A DNA stretch of 64,000 nt from Alicyclobacillus shizuokensis NBRC 103103 (GCF_001552255.1 NZ_BCQV01000023.1:1-64000), one strand, 5' to 3'; positions 34,160-43,919 are shown, numbered from the stretch's first letter. Numbers and translations: made by a program. Notes: a model not told the origin generated them from the letters alone.

Positions 34160-37100
34160 TTCAGCTTCGGCGGATGCTTCTTATCAACTGGCACTATATT
34201 GTCCACGAGGTGTTGGAGTTTGAGCCGGTCACCTTCTTGACGGGCAAGAACGGGGCGGGCAAGTCGACGATTTTGGACGCCCTGCAGCTGCTTGTTCTGG
34301 GTGACACGAGCGGTCATTACTTCAACAAAGCGGCCAATGACAACTCGCGCCGCACCCTGCGTGGATACTTGCGCGGCGAGGTGGCGGAAGAAGAAGAGCG
34401 TGGGGTCGTGTACCTGCGCGAGGGTCAATTCTCGTCCTACATCGTGGTGGAGTTTGAGGACACGCGCAAGCACCGGCGGTTCTGCCTGGGAGTGGTCTTT
34501 GACAGCTATCCGGATGGCAGTTACGACCACCGATTCTTCTCCCTCGATGGGGAGCTGCCAGACTTTCATTTCATCCGCGACGAGGTGCCGCTGGATATCC
34601 AAGCGCTGCGCCAATGGGGACAGAGCAGGCGGCAGCGGTTTGAGCTATACGAGAGCAACAAGCGGTATCAGGAAGTATTTCTGGCTAAGATGGGGCGGCT
34701 GAACGAGAAGTTTCTCCGTCTGTTCCGCAAAGCCGTGCCCTTTACGCCCATCATGGACGTGGCCGGGTTTATCTCGGAGTTTGTCTGTGATGTCAGGCAC
34801 CAGGTCGATATCGACGACATGCGAGAAAACATTCGCCACTATCGCCGCATGGAGCAAGAATTAGAGCATGTCCGCAAACGCATAGAGGCGCTGAAGCGGA
34901 TCCAGGCGACATACGGTCAACTTGAAACGGTGCGCGGGCGGCTGCGGGTATACCACTACCTGCTCGACCGCGCCGACGTGCAGCGTGTGGAAGACGAACT
35001 GGCGGAAGCCAACCGGCGTCTTGCGGCATGCCAGGCGGAACTCGATCAGGTGGAGGCGGAGTTGACCGTGGCCGACAGCGCTCGCCAGGCCTGGCAGGAC
35101 AAGCGTGACCGGCTGGTGGAGGAGCGAGCCCAATCGGACGTGTATCTCAAGCAGCAGGCGTTGCGGGCGGATCGGCAACTCATTGAGACGCGTTATGCCG
35201 ATATCCTCCGGGCCGGGGAACGCCAGTCGCGGCTGCTGGTCGAACATGCAGCGCGTTGGCAGGCGGTGCAGCAAGGGCTTGCCGCGGCGACAGGCTGGTT
35301 TTCCCTTGCCGCCGACAGCCGCTCTCACGAGGTCGCGGGGGAGGCGACACCGGATGGGGAATTCGATCTCCCGTTTGCCGCGGCGGCCGCGGACTACGAA
35401 CAAGCGCTCCATCACCTGTGCCGGGCCCTCGTCGCACTTCCGAGCGCGTACGATTGGCACGGCCGCGGCCTGTTGGAAGTCGATGTCTCGGCCTGTCGCA
35501 TCGATGTGGATTCGTTCGCCACGGCCGTTTCGCACTTTGAGGCCGTCCGGGATGCGCTGGGAGAAGCTCATCGGCGCCTGCGCGACGGGGTGGCCGCCTG
35601 GGAGCAGGAGATGGTGGATCTTGAGCGGTCCATTGCCGAGTTGCGGCGCGGCATCAAACAGTACGACGGAACGGTGCTGCGGCTGCAGCGTGCGCTCCGC
35701 GAAGGCCTCGCGGAACAAACGGGCTCGGCCGTAGCGGTTGACATCTTCGCGGATCTGTTGGAGGTGCGCAATCCTGAATGGCAGGCGGCCATCGAAGGGT
35801 ACCTGCATACCCAACGCTTTTATCTGATTGTCCCACCCGAACACTTTGTGGCGGCGCTGCGCATTTACGACCAGGTGAAGAAAACGGAGCGGGTGTTTGA
35901 CGTGGGCCTGGTCGACATCGGCAAGATTCTTGACGAGCACCCGGAACGTCTTCCCGGCTCGCTGGCAGAAGAGGTGGAAACGGACAGTCCCTATGCGCGC
36001 GCCTATGCCGACTTCCTGTTAGGGCGTGTCATCAAGTGTGACCGGGTCGAGGATTTGCGCCGTCACCGCACCAGCATCACGCGCGACGGCATGCTCTACC
36101 AAAACTTTGTCGCCCGCCAGATGAACCCGCGCCGGTGGCAGACCATGTACATCGGGAAGCGGGCGATTGCCCAACAGTTGCAGCAGAAGACAGAGCGCCT
36201 GTCCGCCGTTCAGCAAGCCTGTGTCATGTGGCGACCGCGTTTGCAGCAGGCCCAAGGGTGGAGCCGCCAACCTGTGCCAACCAGTGCCGATGTGGAGGCG
36301 GCCCGTGAGACCGACGGCCTGTTGGACAAGTTAACAGGGCTGCAGGCCGACCTGCGGAAGGTGCTGGAGCAGCTGGCTTCCCTTGATCTGACGCATCTGG
36401 AGGCTTTGGAGCGGCAGATTGGCGAGTGTGACGATGAGCTGCATCGGATTCGCGATCAGATGGCCGATTTGCAACGCCGGCGCGGCAGTCTCACCGAGAA
36501 TCGGGATCGCATTGCGGGCGAATTGCTGCCTCAGCTGGAGGAGCAGCTTCAGGTGGCGAAACTGCGGCTGTCCTCCCAGCATGACCCCCTCTTTGCCGCG
36601 GACATCGGTGAACCGCGCTATCGCCAGGAGTTGGAGCGACTCGGCGCCGTCGACAGGATTGTCGCGAACTTCACCCGGCAACGGGCCACGGATGCGAATC
36701 GGGAGGCTGAATACCAACGTGAACTGATTGACCTGCGCGCCGCCTACAACAAGGAGTTCCTGGCCGGGTTTGACATCCAGCGCGAGGACAACGAGGCTTA
36801 CGAGGAAGAGTTGCGCTGGCTGGTCGAGTCACAGGTCACCGAGTATGAAGAGAAGATCCGCGCCGCCAAGGAACGCGCGCAGGTGCAGTTTCAAGAGGAT
36901 TTCGTCAGCAAGTTGCGCAGCAACATCGAGACGGTGCAGCACCAGATTCGCGAGCTAAACGACGCTATCAAGAGCGTGCCGTTCGGGCGCGATCGCTACG
37001 AGTTTGCTGTTCGCCCGAATCCGCAGTACGAGCGATTCTATCGCATGATCACGGACGATCTGCTGCTCGAAGGTTATGGACTGTTCTCGCAATCGTTTCA

Positions 37101-37620
37101 GGAGCGGCACGGCGATACGATTGAAGAGCTGTTTCACAACATCGTCGATGTGGACGAGCAGGACCCGCTGGTGCACACGGAGTTGGAACAGAATCTGCAA
37201 AAGTTCACCGACTACCGCACGTACCTCGACTTCGACCTGTTGGTCAAGGATGAGGAAGGGCGACAATCGCGGTTGTCGCGCGTCATTGCCAAGAAATCGG
37301 GTGGCGAGACGCAGACCCCCTTCTACATCTCGGTGCTGGCTTCGTTTGCCCAGATGTATCGCGTACGCCAGATGGGCCTGGACAACACTCTGCGGCTCAT
37401 CGTATTCGACGAAGCCTACAGCAAAATGGACCACCAGCGTATCCGTGAGAGCATACGCTTGACCCGCGAGTTGGGGCTGCAGTTGATCTTGTCCGCGCCT
37501 ACGGAGAAAATTGCGGACATTGTCCCGCACGTGGACCGCACGCTGGTTGTCACCCGCATTCGCAGCGTGACGCGCGTCTCCGCCTTTGATGCCAAGCGGG
37601 CGGAGGTGGCCAATCGTTGA
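34156..37620 (+). CDS. jetC: Wadjet defence protein JetC (SMC-like ATPase)
   Basis: 1154-residue SMC-like ATPase, the motor of the Wadjet complex, related to MukB/MksB. The Walker A motif GKNGAGKST is at residues 30-38. Long coiled-coil arms follow with a hinge region in the middle (around 560-720). The ABC signature KKSGGETQTPFY lies near residue 1045 and the Walker B LRLIVFDEAYSKMD near 1080. GTG 34156 overlaps the jetB stop (GTGA), and the stop overlaps jetD by four bases. All catalytic motifs are intact. Confidence 0.93.
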   Translation: MIQLRRMLLINWHYIVHEVLEFEPVTFLTGKNGAGKSTILDALQLLVLGDTSGHYFNKAANDNSRRTLRGYLRGEVAEEEERGVVYLREGQFSSYIVVEFEDTRKHRRFCLGVVFDSYPDGSYDHRFFSLDGELPDFHFIRDEVPLDIQALRQWGQSRRQRFELYESNKRYQEVFLAKMGRLNEKFLRLFRKAVPFTPIMDVAGFISEFVCDVRHQVDIDDMRENIRHYRRMEQELEHVRKRIEALKRIQATYGQLETVRGRLRVYHYLLDRADVQRVEDELAEANRRLAACQAELDQVEAELTVADSARQAWQDKRDRLVEERAQSDVYLKQQALRADRQLIETRYADILRAGERQSRLLVEHAARWQAVQQGLAAATGWFSLAADSRSHEVAGEATPDGEFDLPFAAAAADYEQALHHLCRALVALPSAYDWHGRGLLEVDVSACRIDVDSFATAVSHFEAVRDALGEAHRRLRDGVAAWEQEMVDLERSIAELRRGIKQYDGTVLRLQRALREGLAEQTGSAVAVDIFADLLEVRNPEWQAAIEGYLHTQRFYLIVPPEHFVAALRIYDQVKKTERVFDVGLVDIGKILDEHPERLPGSLAEEVETDSPYARAYADFLLGRVIKCDRVEDLRRHRTSITRDGMLYQNFVARQMNPRRWQTMYIGKRAIAQQLQQKTERLSAVQQACVMWRPRLQQAQGWSRQPVPTSADVEAARETDGLLDKLTGLQADLRKVLEQLASLDLTHLEALERQIGECDDELHRIRDQMADLQRRRGSLTENRDRIAGELLPQLEEQLQVAKLRLSSQHDPLFAADIGEPRYRQELERLGAVDRIVANFTRQRATDANREAEYQRELIDLRAAYNKEFLAGFDIQREDNEAYEEELRWLVESQVTEYEEKIRAAKERAQVQFQEDFVSKLRSNIETVQHQIRELNDAIKSVPFGRDRYEFAVRPNPQYERFYRMITDDLLLEGYGLFSQSFQERHGDTIEELFHNIVDVDEQDPLVHTELEQNLQKFTDYRTYLDFDLLVKDEEGRQSRLSRVIAKKSGGETQTPFYISVLASFAQMYRVRQMGLDNTLRLIVFDEAYSKMDHQRIRESIRLTRELGLQLILSAPTEKIADIVPHVDRTLVVTRIRSVTRVSAFDAKRAEVANR

Positions 37621-38885
37621 CGCGTTCTCCGTGGGCGGAACGGATGGTGGGTGAACTCATCCATCGCTACGAATCCAGCAAAGCGTTTGTCACCGGCCAG
37701 CCTACCGCACGGCGGATTCAGCTGCGGATGGAGGAACGATATGCTCCCGGATATTTTTCCGGCTCGGCCGATCCGGACGTGATTCGCACCTTTCACGCGG
37801 ACTTGCGGAGCCTGGAGGAGAACGGTGTCCTCGAACTCAAGTGGGTGAAGCACGAGGAAGGAAATCTGCTGGAACGGGTGTATCTGCAGTGGCAGGGCGT
37901 GGAACGGGCCTACGCATGGCTGGGCCGGCAGCCACTGCGCGAGCAGTTGGCCGATGTGGCCGAGGAATTGGAGTCGTGGCGCCCACGCCTGGCCACGCCA
38001 TGGCTGGAGCAGTGGCTTGACGATGTGCAAGCGCAGTTGACGGAGCAGGGACGTTTTCCGACCAGTCTGATTCCGTCCGATCCGCATCGCCGCCGGCTGC
38101 TGCTGTCGGCTTTGGCGGGATGGGTAGACAAAGGCGACGAGGAGTTGACCTTGCGCCTGTTCTCCAAGCGTTATCTTCGGTCGAGCAAGGCGTTTGAGCG
38201 CCAGGTGCAAGAACGATTCCTGGCGGTCATACGCCGCTATTGGCCGCCTGCCGAAGAATTGGTGCGAGCGGGTATGGGGGACGCAGAACTTTTGAACGAA
38301 CTTGGCATTCTTTCGAGTCACGACGATGTGGCGTTTGCGGGTCCGCTTAGGATCCGAGTGGGGGGACAGGATGTGGATGCTTCTGCGTTCCCCTACGGGT
38401 TGGCGCTGGGGACGGAATCGGTGCGCAGGCTGGAGGTCGTATCCGCACCGGAAGGGCGTGTCCTGACCATCGAAAACAAGGCCAATTACCGCCACTATGT
38501 CCAGACGGAGCGGAGGGCGGACGAAGTGGTGGTGTATCTCGCCGGGTTTGCCAGTCCGGTCGTACGCCGATTTTTGCAGGCCCTCCGGGAACACGGACAA
38601 CGGCAAGGACACCTGCCTCGTCTCGAACACTGGGGCGATCTGGACTATGGCGGCATCCTCATCCTGCAGCACCTACGCGACTCCGTCTGGCCTGAGGCCG
38701 TAGGCTGGCGGATGGAGCCGGTGTGGTTGGACCGGCTGCAGGAATATGTCACGCCTTTTGATGAGAGCTATCGCGACAGGCTCTATAGCCTGCTGCAGGA
38801 TGACCGCTACGCGCCCGAATGGCCTCTGGTGCAAAAGCTGCTTGACGTTGGTGGGACGCTGGAGCAGGAGGCGTTCTTGGTGTAA
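37617..38885 (+). CDS. jetD: Wadjet defence protein JetD (Toprim nuclease)
   Basis: 422-residue nuclease subunit of Wadjet, which cuts the DNA after loop extrusion by JetABC. The C-terminal half is a Toprim domain: the glutamate in LTIENKANYRHYV (near residue 285) and the DxD in HWGDLDYGGILILQHL (near 338) are the metal-binding set. The N-terminal half, with winged-helix and arm segments, includes PTARRIQLRMEERYAPGYFS. TTG 37617 overlaps the jetC stop. With jetA, B and C present the system looks complete and functional. Confidence 0.9.
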   Translation: MTRSPWAERMVGELIHRYESSKAFVTGQPTARRIQLRMEERYAPGYFSGSADPDVIRTFHADLRSLEENGVLELKWVKHEEGNLLERVYLQWQGVERAYAWLGRQPLREQLADVAEELESWRPRLATPWLEQWLDDVQAQLTEQGRFPTSLIPSDPHRRRLLLSALAGWVDKGDEELTLRLFSKRYLRSSKAFERQVQERFLAVIRRYWPPAEELVRAGMGDAELLNELGILSSHDDVAFAGPLRIRVGGQDVDASAFPYGLALGTESVRRLEVVSAPEGRVLTIENKANYRHYVQTERRADEVVVYLAGFASPVVRRFLQALREHGQRQGHLPRLEHWGDLDYGGILILQHLRDSVWPEAVGWRMEPVWLDRLQEYVTPFDESYRDRLYSLLQDDRYAPEWPLVQKLLDVGGTLEQEAFLV

Positions 38886-39013
38886 TGGGACGAATGACCC
38901 AAAGAAAAATATAGGTACCATGCGTCATGGACGCAGCGGGTCGTCTGGAGTATGCTTTCTGCAGGGACAAGCTTCGCATGTCTTTGAGTCCATGATGAAG
39001 GGAAGATCAAACG

Positions 39014-39538
39014 ATGTCGGATACACAGAGTTCACTTGCACGAATTGAAGACATGGTGACTCAATTGATTCGCATGGTCGGTGGCATGCGTTCGGAGTTG
39101 ACCGCCCTGCGGCAAGACGTTGACGGTCTGCGCGTGAGGCAGGAATCATTTCATGAGGAGCAGCAACACCTGCGCGAGCAGTACGGCGAACTACGGGCGG
39201 AGTTCAAGACGCTGCGGGAACAGAATGATGACCTGCGGGCGGAGTTCAAGACGCTGCGGGAACAGAATGACGACCTGCGGGCGGAGTTCAAGACGCTGCG
39301 GGAGCAGAATGATGACCTACGGGCGGAGTTCACGAGCTTTCGCGCCGAAATGAACGAGTTTCGGCACGAGGTAAAAGAACAATTTGCTGCAGTGCACAAA
39401 CGTTTGGACAGGGTCGAACAACAGCAGGAGACATTGGCAGCCCAGGTGGCCCTAACAAATCAACGTCTTGACTATCAGTTGGTGCGGGTAGCCCGCAATG
39501 AGGAACAAATTCATCTGCTGAAATCAGCTCGTTCGTAG
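39014..39538 (+). CDS. Coiled-coil protein B flanking the Wadjet operon
   Basis: 174-residue coiled-coil protein. The N-terminal block ARIEDMVTQLIRMVGGMRSE and the C-terminal block NQRLDYQLVRVARNEEQIHL align with the protein at 31264. Between them are 14-residue repeats (DLRAEFKTLREQND) encoded by 42-bp tandem DNA repeats. No signal peptide or membrane segment. ATG 39014 follows AGGGAAG at some distance. It lies 128 bases after jetD on the same strand. The matching ends and positions on both sides of the operon suggest linked function or common descent; no known domain is recognised. Confidence 0.75.
   Translation: MSDTQSSLARIEDMVTQLIRMVGGMRSELTALRQDVDGLRVRQESFHEEQQHLREQYGELRAEFKTLREQNDDLRAEFKTLREQNDDLRAEFKTLREQNDDLRAEFTSFRAEMNEFRHEVKEQFAAVHKRLDRVEQQQETLAAQVALTNQRLDYQLVRVARNEEQIHLLKSARS
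39185..39352 (+). repeat. 42-bp tandem repeat array inside coiled-coil gene B
   Basis: Units that start near gaactacgggcggagttcaa recur about every 42 bases, three nearly identical copies and a diverged fourth. Each codes for 14 residues (LRAEFKTLREQND type), two heptads, so copy-number change would lengthen the coil without breaking frame or register. Copies differ by only one or two bases. Confidence 0.8.
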
Positions 39539-39550
39539 TGCATATTTTGC

Positions 39551-40432
39551 TTATCTTCCCCTCGCATAAACATCCTTGAGGATTTCCATAAACGTTTTGG
39601 CAGTCTCGTCGACATATGCGTTTTTTGGATAGACAAGTCCCACCGGTTTCCGCCGCGGAGCGCTCTGAATGGGAATAGCCACGATGTCGGACATGGAACG
39701 CTGTTGAATGTAGGACTTGGTTAAGATGGCGCCGAGGGAGTCAATGGATAACATATTTACCAATGATTCCAAGCTTGATAGTTCGACGGTGGGGGAGATT
39801 GGTACCCCGAACGCGGCCGCATCCTCGTCGACAAATCGACGCAGCACGTAGCGTTTGGGTAGCATAGCCAATGGCACGCTACGCAGGTCTTCCCAACTTA
39901 CACACGGCGCATCGGCCAATCTGTGGGCGTTGGAAACCGCGAAGTAAAATTCCTCATCGAACAGATGAATAAATTCGAGACGTGCATCTTCAGACATGCG
40001 GAAAATGACGCCCAAGTCCAGCTGGTGGTTGAGCAGCGCTTCGATGGTTTCCTCGGTGCGCATGTCCAGAATGGACAAGGTGACATGGGGGTATCGTTCG
40101 TGAAACGTTCGGACGGCCTGGATGACGATGTGGTTGCCTGCGCATCCAATGGATAAACGGCCCCGTTGCAATCCATGCAGTTCCTGAATCTTCCTGTTGG
40201 CTTCTTCCAGTTCGTAAAAAACTTGCCGTGCGTGCGTGAGCAGAATCTGTCCAGACTGTGTGAGCGCGATACGCTTGCCCGTCCGCTCAAACAGCCTTGT
40301 GTTGAGTCTGGTCTCCAACAATTGAATTTGATGGCTGAGCGTGGGCTGCGTGATACCGAGAAGGTCTGCGGCTCGGGTGAAGCTGAGTTCCCTCGCCAGC
40401 ACCATGAAGTACTCCAAAAGGCGAATCTCCAT
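39551..40432 (-). CDS. LysR-family transcriptional regulator
   Basis: 293-residue LysR-type regulator. The N-terminal helix-turn-helix reads MVLARELSFTRAADLLGITQ then PTLSHQIQLLETRLNTRLFE. The remainder is the substrate-binding sensor domain. ATG 40432 follows GGGGGAAAG. It is divergent from the TPP-enzyme gene, 204 bases apart, the classical arrangement for activation of the neighbouring gene. The inducer is unknown. Confidence 0.93.
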   Translation of the reverse strand: MEIRLLEYFMVLARELSFTRAADLLGITQPTLSHQIQLLETRLNTRLFERTGKRIALTQSGQILLTHARQVFYELEEANRKIQELHGLQRGRLSIGCAGNHIVIQAVRTFHERYPHVTLSILDMRTEETIEALLNHQLDLGVIFRMSEDARLEFIHLFDEEFYFAVSNAHRLADAPCVSWEDLRSVPLAMLPKRYVLRRFVDEDAAAFGVPISPTVELSSLESLVNMLSIDSLGAILTKSYIQQRSMSDIVAIPIQSAPRRKPVGLVYPKNAYVDETAKTFMEILKDVYARGR

Positions 40433-40478
40433 GCACTTTCCCCCGCACCGGCCGATCTTCAGGATCAATTGATGGCAT

Positions 40479-40502
40479 CTATGACCCCATAGAAATGTCT
40501 AT
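40479..40502. promoter_or_regulatory. Candidate LysR binding sites between divergent genes
   Basis: Overlapping short inverted repeats, CTATG-accc-CATAG (40479-40492) and ATAG-aaatgt-CTAT (40489-40502), fit the T-N11-A style of LysR boxes. They sit just upstream of a candidate promoter for the TPP enzyme: TTGATA (40504-40509), 16 bases, TATAAG (40526-40531). Confidence 0.45.
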
Positions 40503-40636
40503 ATTGATAGTATTTTCGATCTTATTATAAGCTGCAGGTGATACGGCAGCAACAATTGTGGAATCAGGACGCCGACACTGCAGATGAACACGCGCGCGTT
40601 TGTTGTCTTGGTGTCTGCGGCAAGGGGGAGATACAG

Positions 40637-42412
40637 ATGGCGGAATCGTGGAACGCGCTTCAGACGACCGCGGCCACCACGGCTAACAGAGCTGCCACAG
40701 CCACCGTCACGGCCTCGGACAAGATGATGACAACATTGACAGAACTCGGGGTCGACTGTATTTTTGCCAATCTCGGCAGTGATCACCCGGCCATCATCGA
40801 ATCGTGGGCCAAACTGCGGGCACAGGGGCAGGCGATGCCGAGAGTGATTATCTGCCCGCACGAGATGGTTGCACTGAGTGCCGCTCACGGTTACGCGCAG
40901 GCCACCGGCAGGCTGCAGGCTGTATTTGTCCACGTGGATGTGGGCACGCAAAACCTGGGTGGTGCACTGCACAACGCCCTGCGTGGTCGGGTGCCTCTGC
41001 TCATCTTCGCTGGCGCTTCGCCGGTCACGCTGGACGGGGAGAAGACTGGCAGTCGCAACGAGTTCATTCACTATCTCCAAGACATCTCGGACCAGCGTGG
41101 GATGGTACGGGCGTATACCAAATGGGATTACGACCTGCATGTCGGCGAAAACATTGACTTGGTCATCAAGCGGGCCGTGCAGCTGGCCCAATCAGATCCC
41201 ATGGGCCCGGTGTACCTCATGGCCCCGCGCGAGGTACTGGAGGAAACGGTCCATCCCGCGGAACCGGTCATACGGCATCTGTCACCGACTCACCCGTCGG
41301 GGCTGGCCCCTGCCAAAGCGCGGGAAATTGCTGCCGCCCTCGCCAGTGCAGAATTTCCGCTCATCATCACGAGCTATTTGGGGCGGAATCGGGAAGCGGT
41401 GCGCGAACTGGTGGCGCTCAGCGAGGAGTGGGCCGTGCCGGTCATGGAGGCGGGCCCGCACTACATGAACTTCCCGGCTGACCATCCTATGCACCTGGGA
41501 TACGAGGATTTTGTGCACGAGAACCCTTACCTGCAAAAAGCGGATGTCGTCTTGGTACTCGACTCGGACATCCCCTGGATGCCACAAAAATCACGGCGCC
41601 GGGCGGGATCGACGTTGTTCTGGATTGATGTCGATCCGCTCAAAGACACCATCCCTTTGTGGTACTACTCGGGCGAACACGCCTTCCGGGCCGACATCTG
41701 CGTGGCCCTGCGGCAGATTCGGGAACAACTTGCCAACTGCGCAAGGAAGGAATCCGTTCTCCGCGCGCGCCGGGCCTTTGTGGCGGGGGAAGCTGCCCGT
41801 CTACGCAGAGAGTGGGAGGTGGCGGAGCAGTTCCCGGCTGATGGAGTGATAACCCCTGAGTTTCTGACCAGGACGGTGCGCGAGGTGACGGACGAGGACA
41901 CCGTCATCATCAATGAGGCTATCTCCAATTATCAGGTGGTATGGCGACACGTACGGGCCAAGAGGCCTGGGTGTTTTTTCGGCAGCGGGGCGAGTTCGCT
42001 CGGCTGGCACGGCGGCGCAGCCATCGGTGTTAAGTTGGCTCACCCCGACAAGACGGTGGTGGCACTTACCGGGGACGGATCGTACATCTTCAGTGTGCCG
42101 TCGGCTGTCCATCTGGCGGCCGCCAAGTACGAAGCCCCGTTTCTGACCGTGATCTACAACAACGGAGGTTGGAAATCACCCAAATTGTCGACGCTCGCTG
42201 TCCACCCGGACGGGTTTGCCAGTCGAGCATCGGACTTTCCGGTCGACTTCTACCCGGGTGCTCAATTGGAGAAAGCGGCTGAGGTCGTACCCGGCACCTA
42301 TACGGCTCGCGTGGAGGAACCGGCCAAATTGCGCGGGGTGTTGCTAGAGGCTCTGAGTCACGTTCGAAGCGGCCATTCGGCCGTAGTCAATGTGGTGTTG
42401 CGGCCATTGTAG
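40637..42412 (+). CDS. Thiamine-pyrophosphate-dependent enzyme (acetolactate synthase/benzoylformate decarboxylase type)
   Basis: 591-residue enzyme of the TPP-dependent POX family, which decarboxylates or ligates 2-oxo acids. Glu76 in the CPHEMVALSAAHGYAQ block is the cofactor-activating glutamate. LTGDGSYIFSVPSAVHLA (about 477) through IYNNGGW is the TPP/Mg-binding motif. The central FAD/nucleotide-type domain is shortened. The N-terminal ~30 residues are Ala/Thr-rich and unusual. ATG 40637 has GGGGGAG upstream. LysR upstream and an MFS transporter downstream suggest uptake and breakdown of a 2-oxo or hydroxy acid; the substrate is unknown. Confidence 0.9.
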   Translation: MAESWNALQTTAATTANRAATATVTASDKMMTTLTELGVDCIFANLGSDHPAIIESWAKLRAQGQAMPRVIICPHEMVALSAAHGYAQATGRLQAVFVHVDVGTQNLGGALHNALRGRVPLLIFAGASPVTLDGEKTGSRNEFIHYLQDISDQRGMVRAYTKWDYDLHVGENIDLVIKRAVQLAQSDPMGPVYLMAPREVLEETVHPAEPVIRHLSPTHPSGLAPAKAREIAAALASAEFPLIITSYLGRNREAVRELVALSEEWAVPVMEAGPHYMNFPADHPMHLGYEDFVHENPYLQKADVVLVLDSDIPWMPQKSRRRAGSTLFWIDVDPLKDTIPLWYYSGEHAFRADICVALRQIREQLANCARKESVLRARRAFVAGEAARLRREWEVAEQFPADGVITPEFLTRTVREVTDEDTVIINEAISNYQVVWRHVRAKRPGCFFGSGASSLGWHGGAAIGVKLAHPDKTVVALTGDGSYIFSVPSAVHLAAAKYEAPFLTVIYNNGGWKSPKLSTLAVHPDGFASRASDFPVDFYPGAQLEKAAEVVPGTYTARVEEPAKLRGVLLEALSHVRSGHSAVVNVVLRPL

Positions 42413-42473
42413 TGGAATGACAGCCGGGTGGGCGGTCGGCTGCGCCCACCCCGGGCCGAGGGGGAGTGAGGAA

Positions 42474-43919
42474 GTGGAAGCAAGCCGTGGATGGAAGCGC
42501 TATCATACCGTATGGGTATGGCTGCTCATAGCCTGGATGGTCAGCGGTGCTGACAGGTCTATCTCTGGCCCTGTCGTCACTTGGATGATTCAAAATAAGG
42601 TTTCGTTCATGCTGACTTCAGCCCACCCGTATGCGCTGGGCGGTCTGATTGGCAGCGTGTTTTTCACTGCGTATATGCTGACGCAGTTTCCCGGCGGGTA
42701 TTTTGGCGACAGGTTTGGCTACCGGCGAGTGATTGTCGTCAGTCTCATCTGGGCTGGGCTGGCCACGCTGGTAAACGGTTTCTTGTTAACGCTGGTTGGA
42801 TTTGTGGCGCTGCGTGTCCTGACCGGCCTCGGCGAGGGGTTGTATTACGCCAACGACAGGACTCTGATTGCCGAGGTCACTCCCTTTGAAAAACGCAGTC
42901 TCGGCATGGGGGTGGTGATTACCGGATTAGCGTTGGGTATCACCCTGGCTTCCCTTCTGCCCCCGTACTTAATCAGCTGGGGCAATTCCATGTTCGGCGC
43001 CAACGAAGGCTGGAGGATGCCATTGTTTGTGCTGGGCCTGGCGACACTTCTGTGGGGTGTTCTGATAGCTGTCTACTTTCGCAAACAGCATACCAACCGA
43101 GTTGCCTATACGACGACGCTGCTGGGCATTGGCCGTTACACCGTAGTCTTTTTTGTCGCCATCATGATCGTGTTCGTTGTTTGTGACCGCATTGGCATCC
43201 CGAGCTGGCTGGCTTCTGTGATTGAACTGGCGTTCGCGGTCGCACTCATCCTGTTCGTTTTTTTCAACAAGGGACGGGAATTGGCTGCAGTTGTACGCAA
43301 CAAAGACCTGATGCTGATCAACGTAGCCGGTATCGCAGTACTGTGGAATCTGTGGTTCTTCGGGTTTTGGGCGGTTTCCATCATCTCCGACGCGGCTCAT
43401 TCCTCGTTCCTGCAGGCGGCAGTGACCGCCGCCTTCAACGGCGTGGCGGGCATTCTCGGCTTCCCCGCCGGGGGGTGGCTGGCCGATTACGCGGTGCGTC
43501 GAAACTGGGGACGCAAGGGATTCTGGGTTACCTTTACGTTGATACAGGGGCTTTTAACCTGCCTACTGGGCTGTTACATGATGGTGGGTGGACATTCCAT
43601 CGTCTTGATGGGTGTTATCCTTTTCATCACCAGCCTATTCTTTAATGCCTTACAGCCGATGATGCACGCCATGGTCGGGGACATCGCCCGCCCAAAGCAG
43701 CGTGGGGCCGCGTTTGGTATGCTGAACCTGTTTGGCGAGACGGGAGCGGTTCTATCACCCGCCTTGGGTGGTACTCTGCGCGATGCCACGGGAAATTGGA
43801 CGGCGGCCGTCTTGCTCGACGCCGGGGTGATTCTGTTCAGTTTTCTGTTGCTGCTGTTTGTCAACCAGAGGCGTGGCGAGGCGGCTGCGGCGTGGGCGGA
43901 GGAGTCGCTGAAGGGCTGA
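42474..43919 (+). CDS. MFS transporter
   Basis: 481-residue, twelve-helix major facilitator protein. After TM1 (VWLLIAWMVSGADRSISGPV) comes the loop 2-3 motif GGYFGDRFGYRRVIVVS and TM4-5 RVLTGLGEGLYYANDRTLIA. It resembles anion/organic-acid symporters. GTG 42474 is chosen for GGGGGAG seven bases before it. It is 61 bases after the TPP enzyme and probably supplies its substrate. Confidence 0.88.
   Translation: MEASRGWKRYHTVWVWLLIAWMVSGADRSISGPVVTWMIQNKVSFMLTSAHPYALGGLIGSVFFTAYMLTQFPGGYFGDRFGYRRVIVVSLIWAGLATLVNGFLLTLVGFVALRVLTGLGEGLYYANDRTLIAEVTPFEKRSLGMGVVITGLALGITLASLLPPYLISWGNSMFGANEGWRMPLFVLGLATLLWGVLIAVYFRKQHTNRVAYTTTLLGIGRYTVVFFVAIMIVFVVCDRIGIPSWLASVIELAFAVALILFVFFNKGRELAAVVRNKDLMLINVAGIAVLWNLWFFGFWAVSIISDAAHSSFLQAAVTAAFNGVAGILGFPAGGWLADYAVRRNWGRKGFWVTFTLIQGLLTCLLGCYMMVGGHSIVLMGVILFITSLFFNALQPMMHAMVGDIARPKQRGAAFGMLNLFGETGAVLSPALGGTLRDATGNWTAAVLLDAGVILFSFLLLLFVNQRRGEAAAAWAEESLKG

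Noticed and set aside
39185-39352. CRISPR array
   Set aside because: The 42-bp repeats are directly adjacent without spacers and are in-frame coding for a coiled coil.
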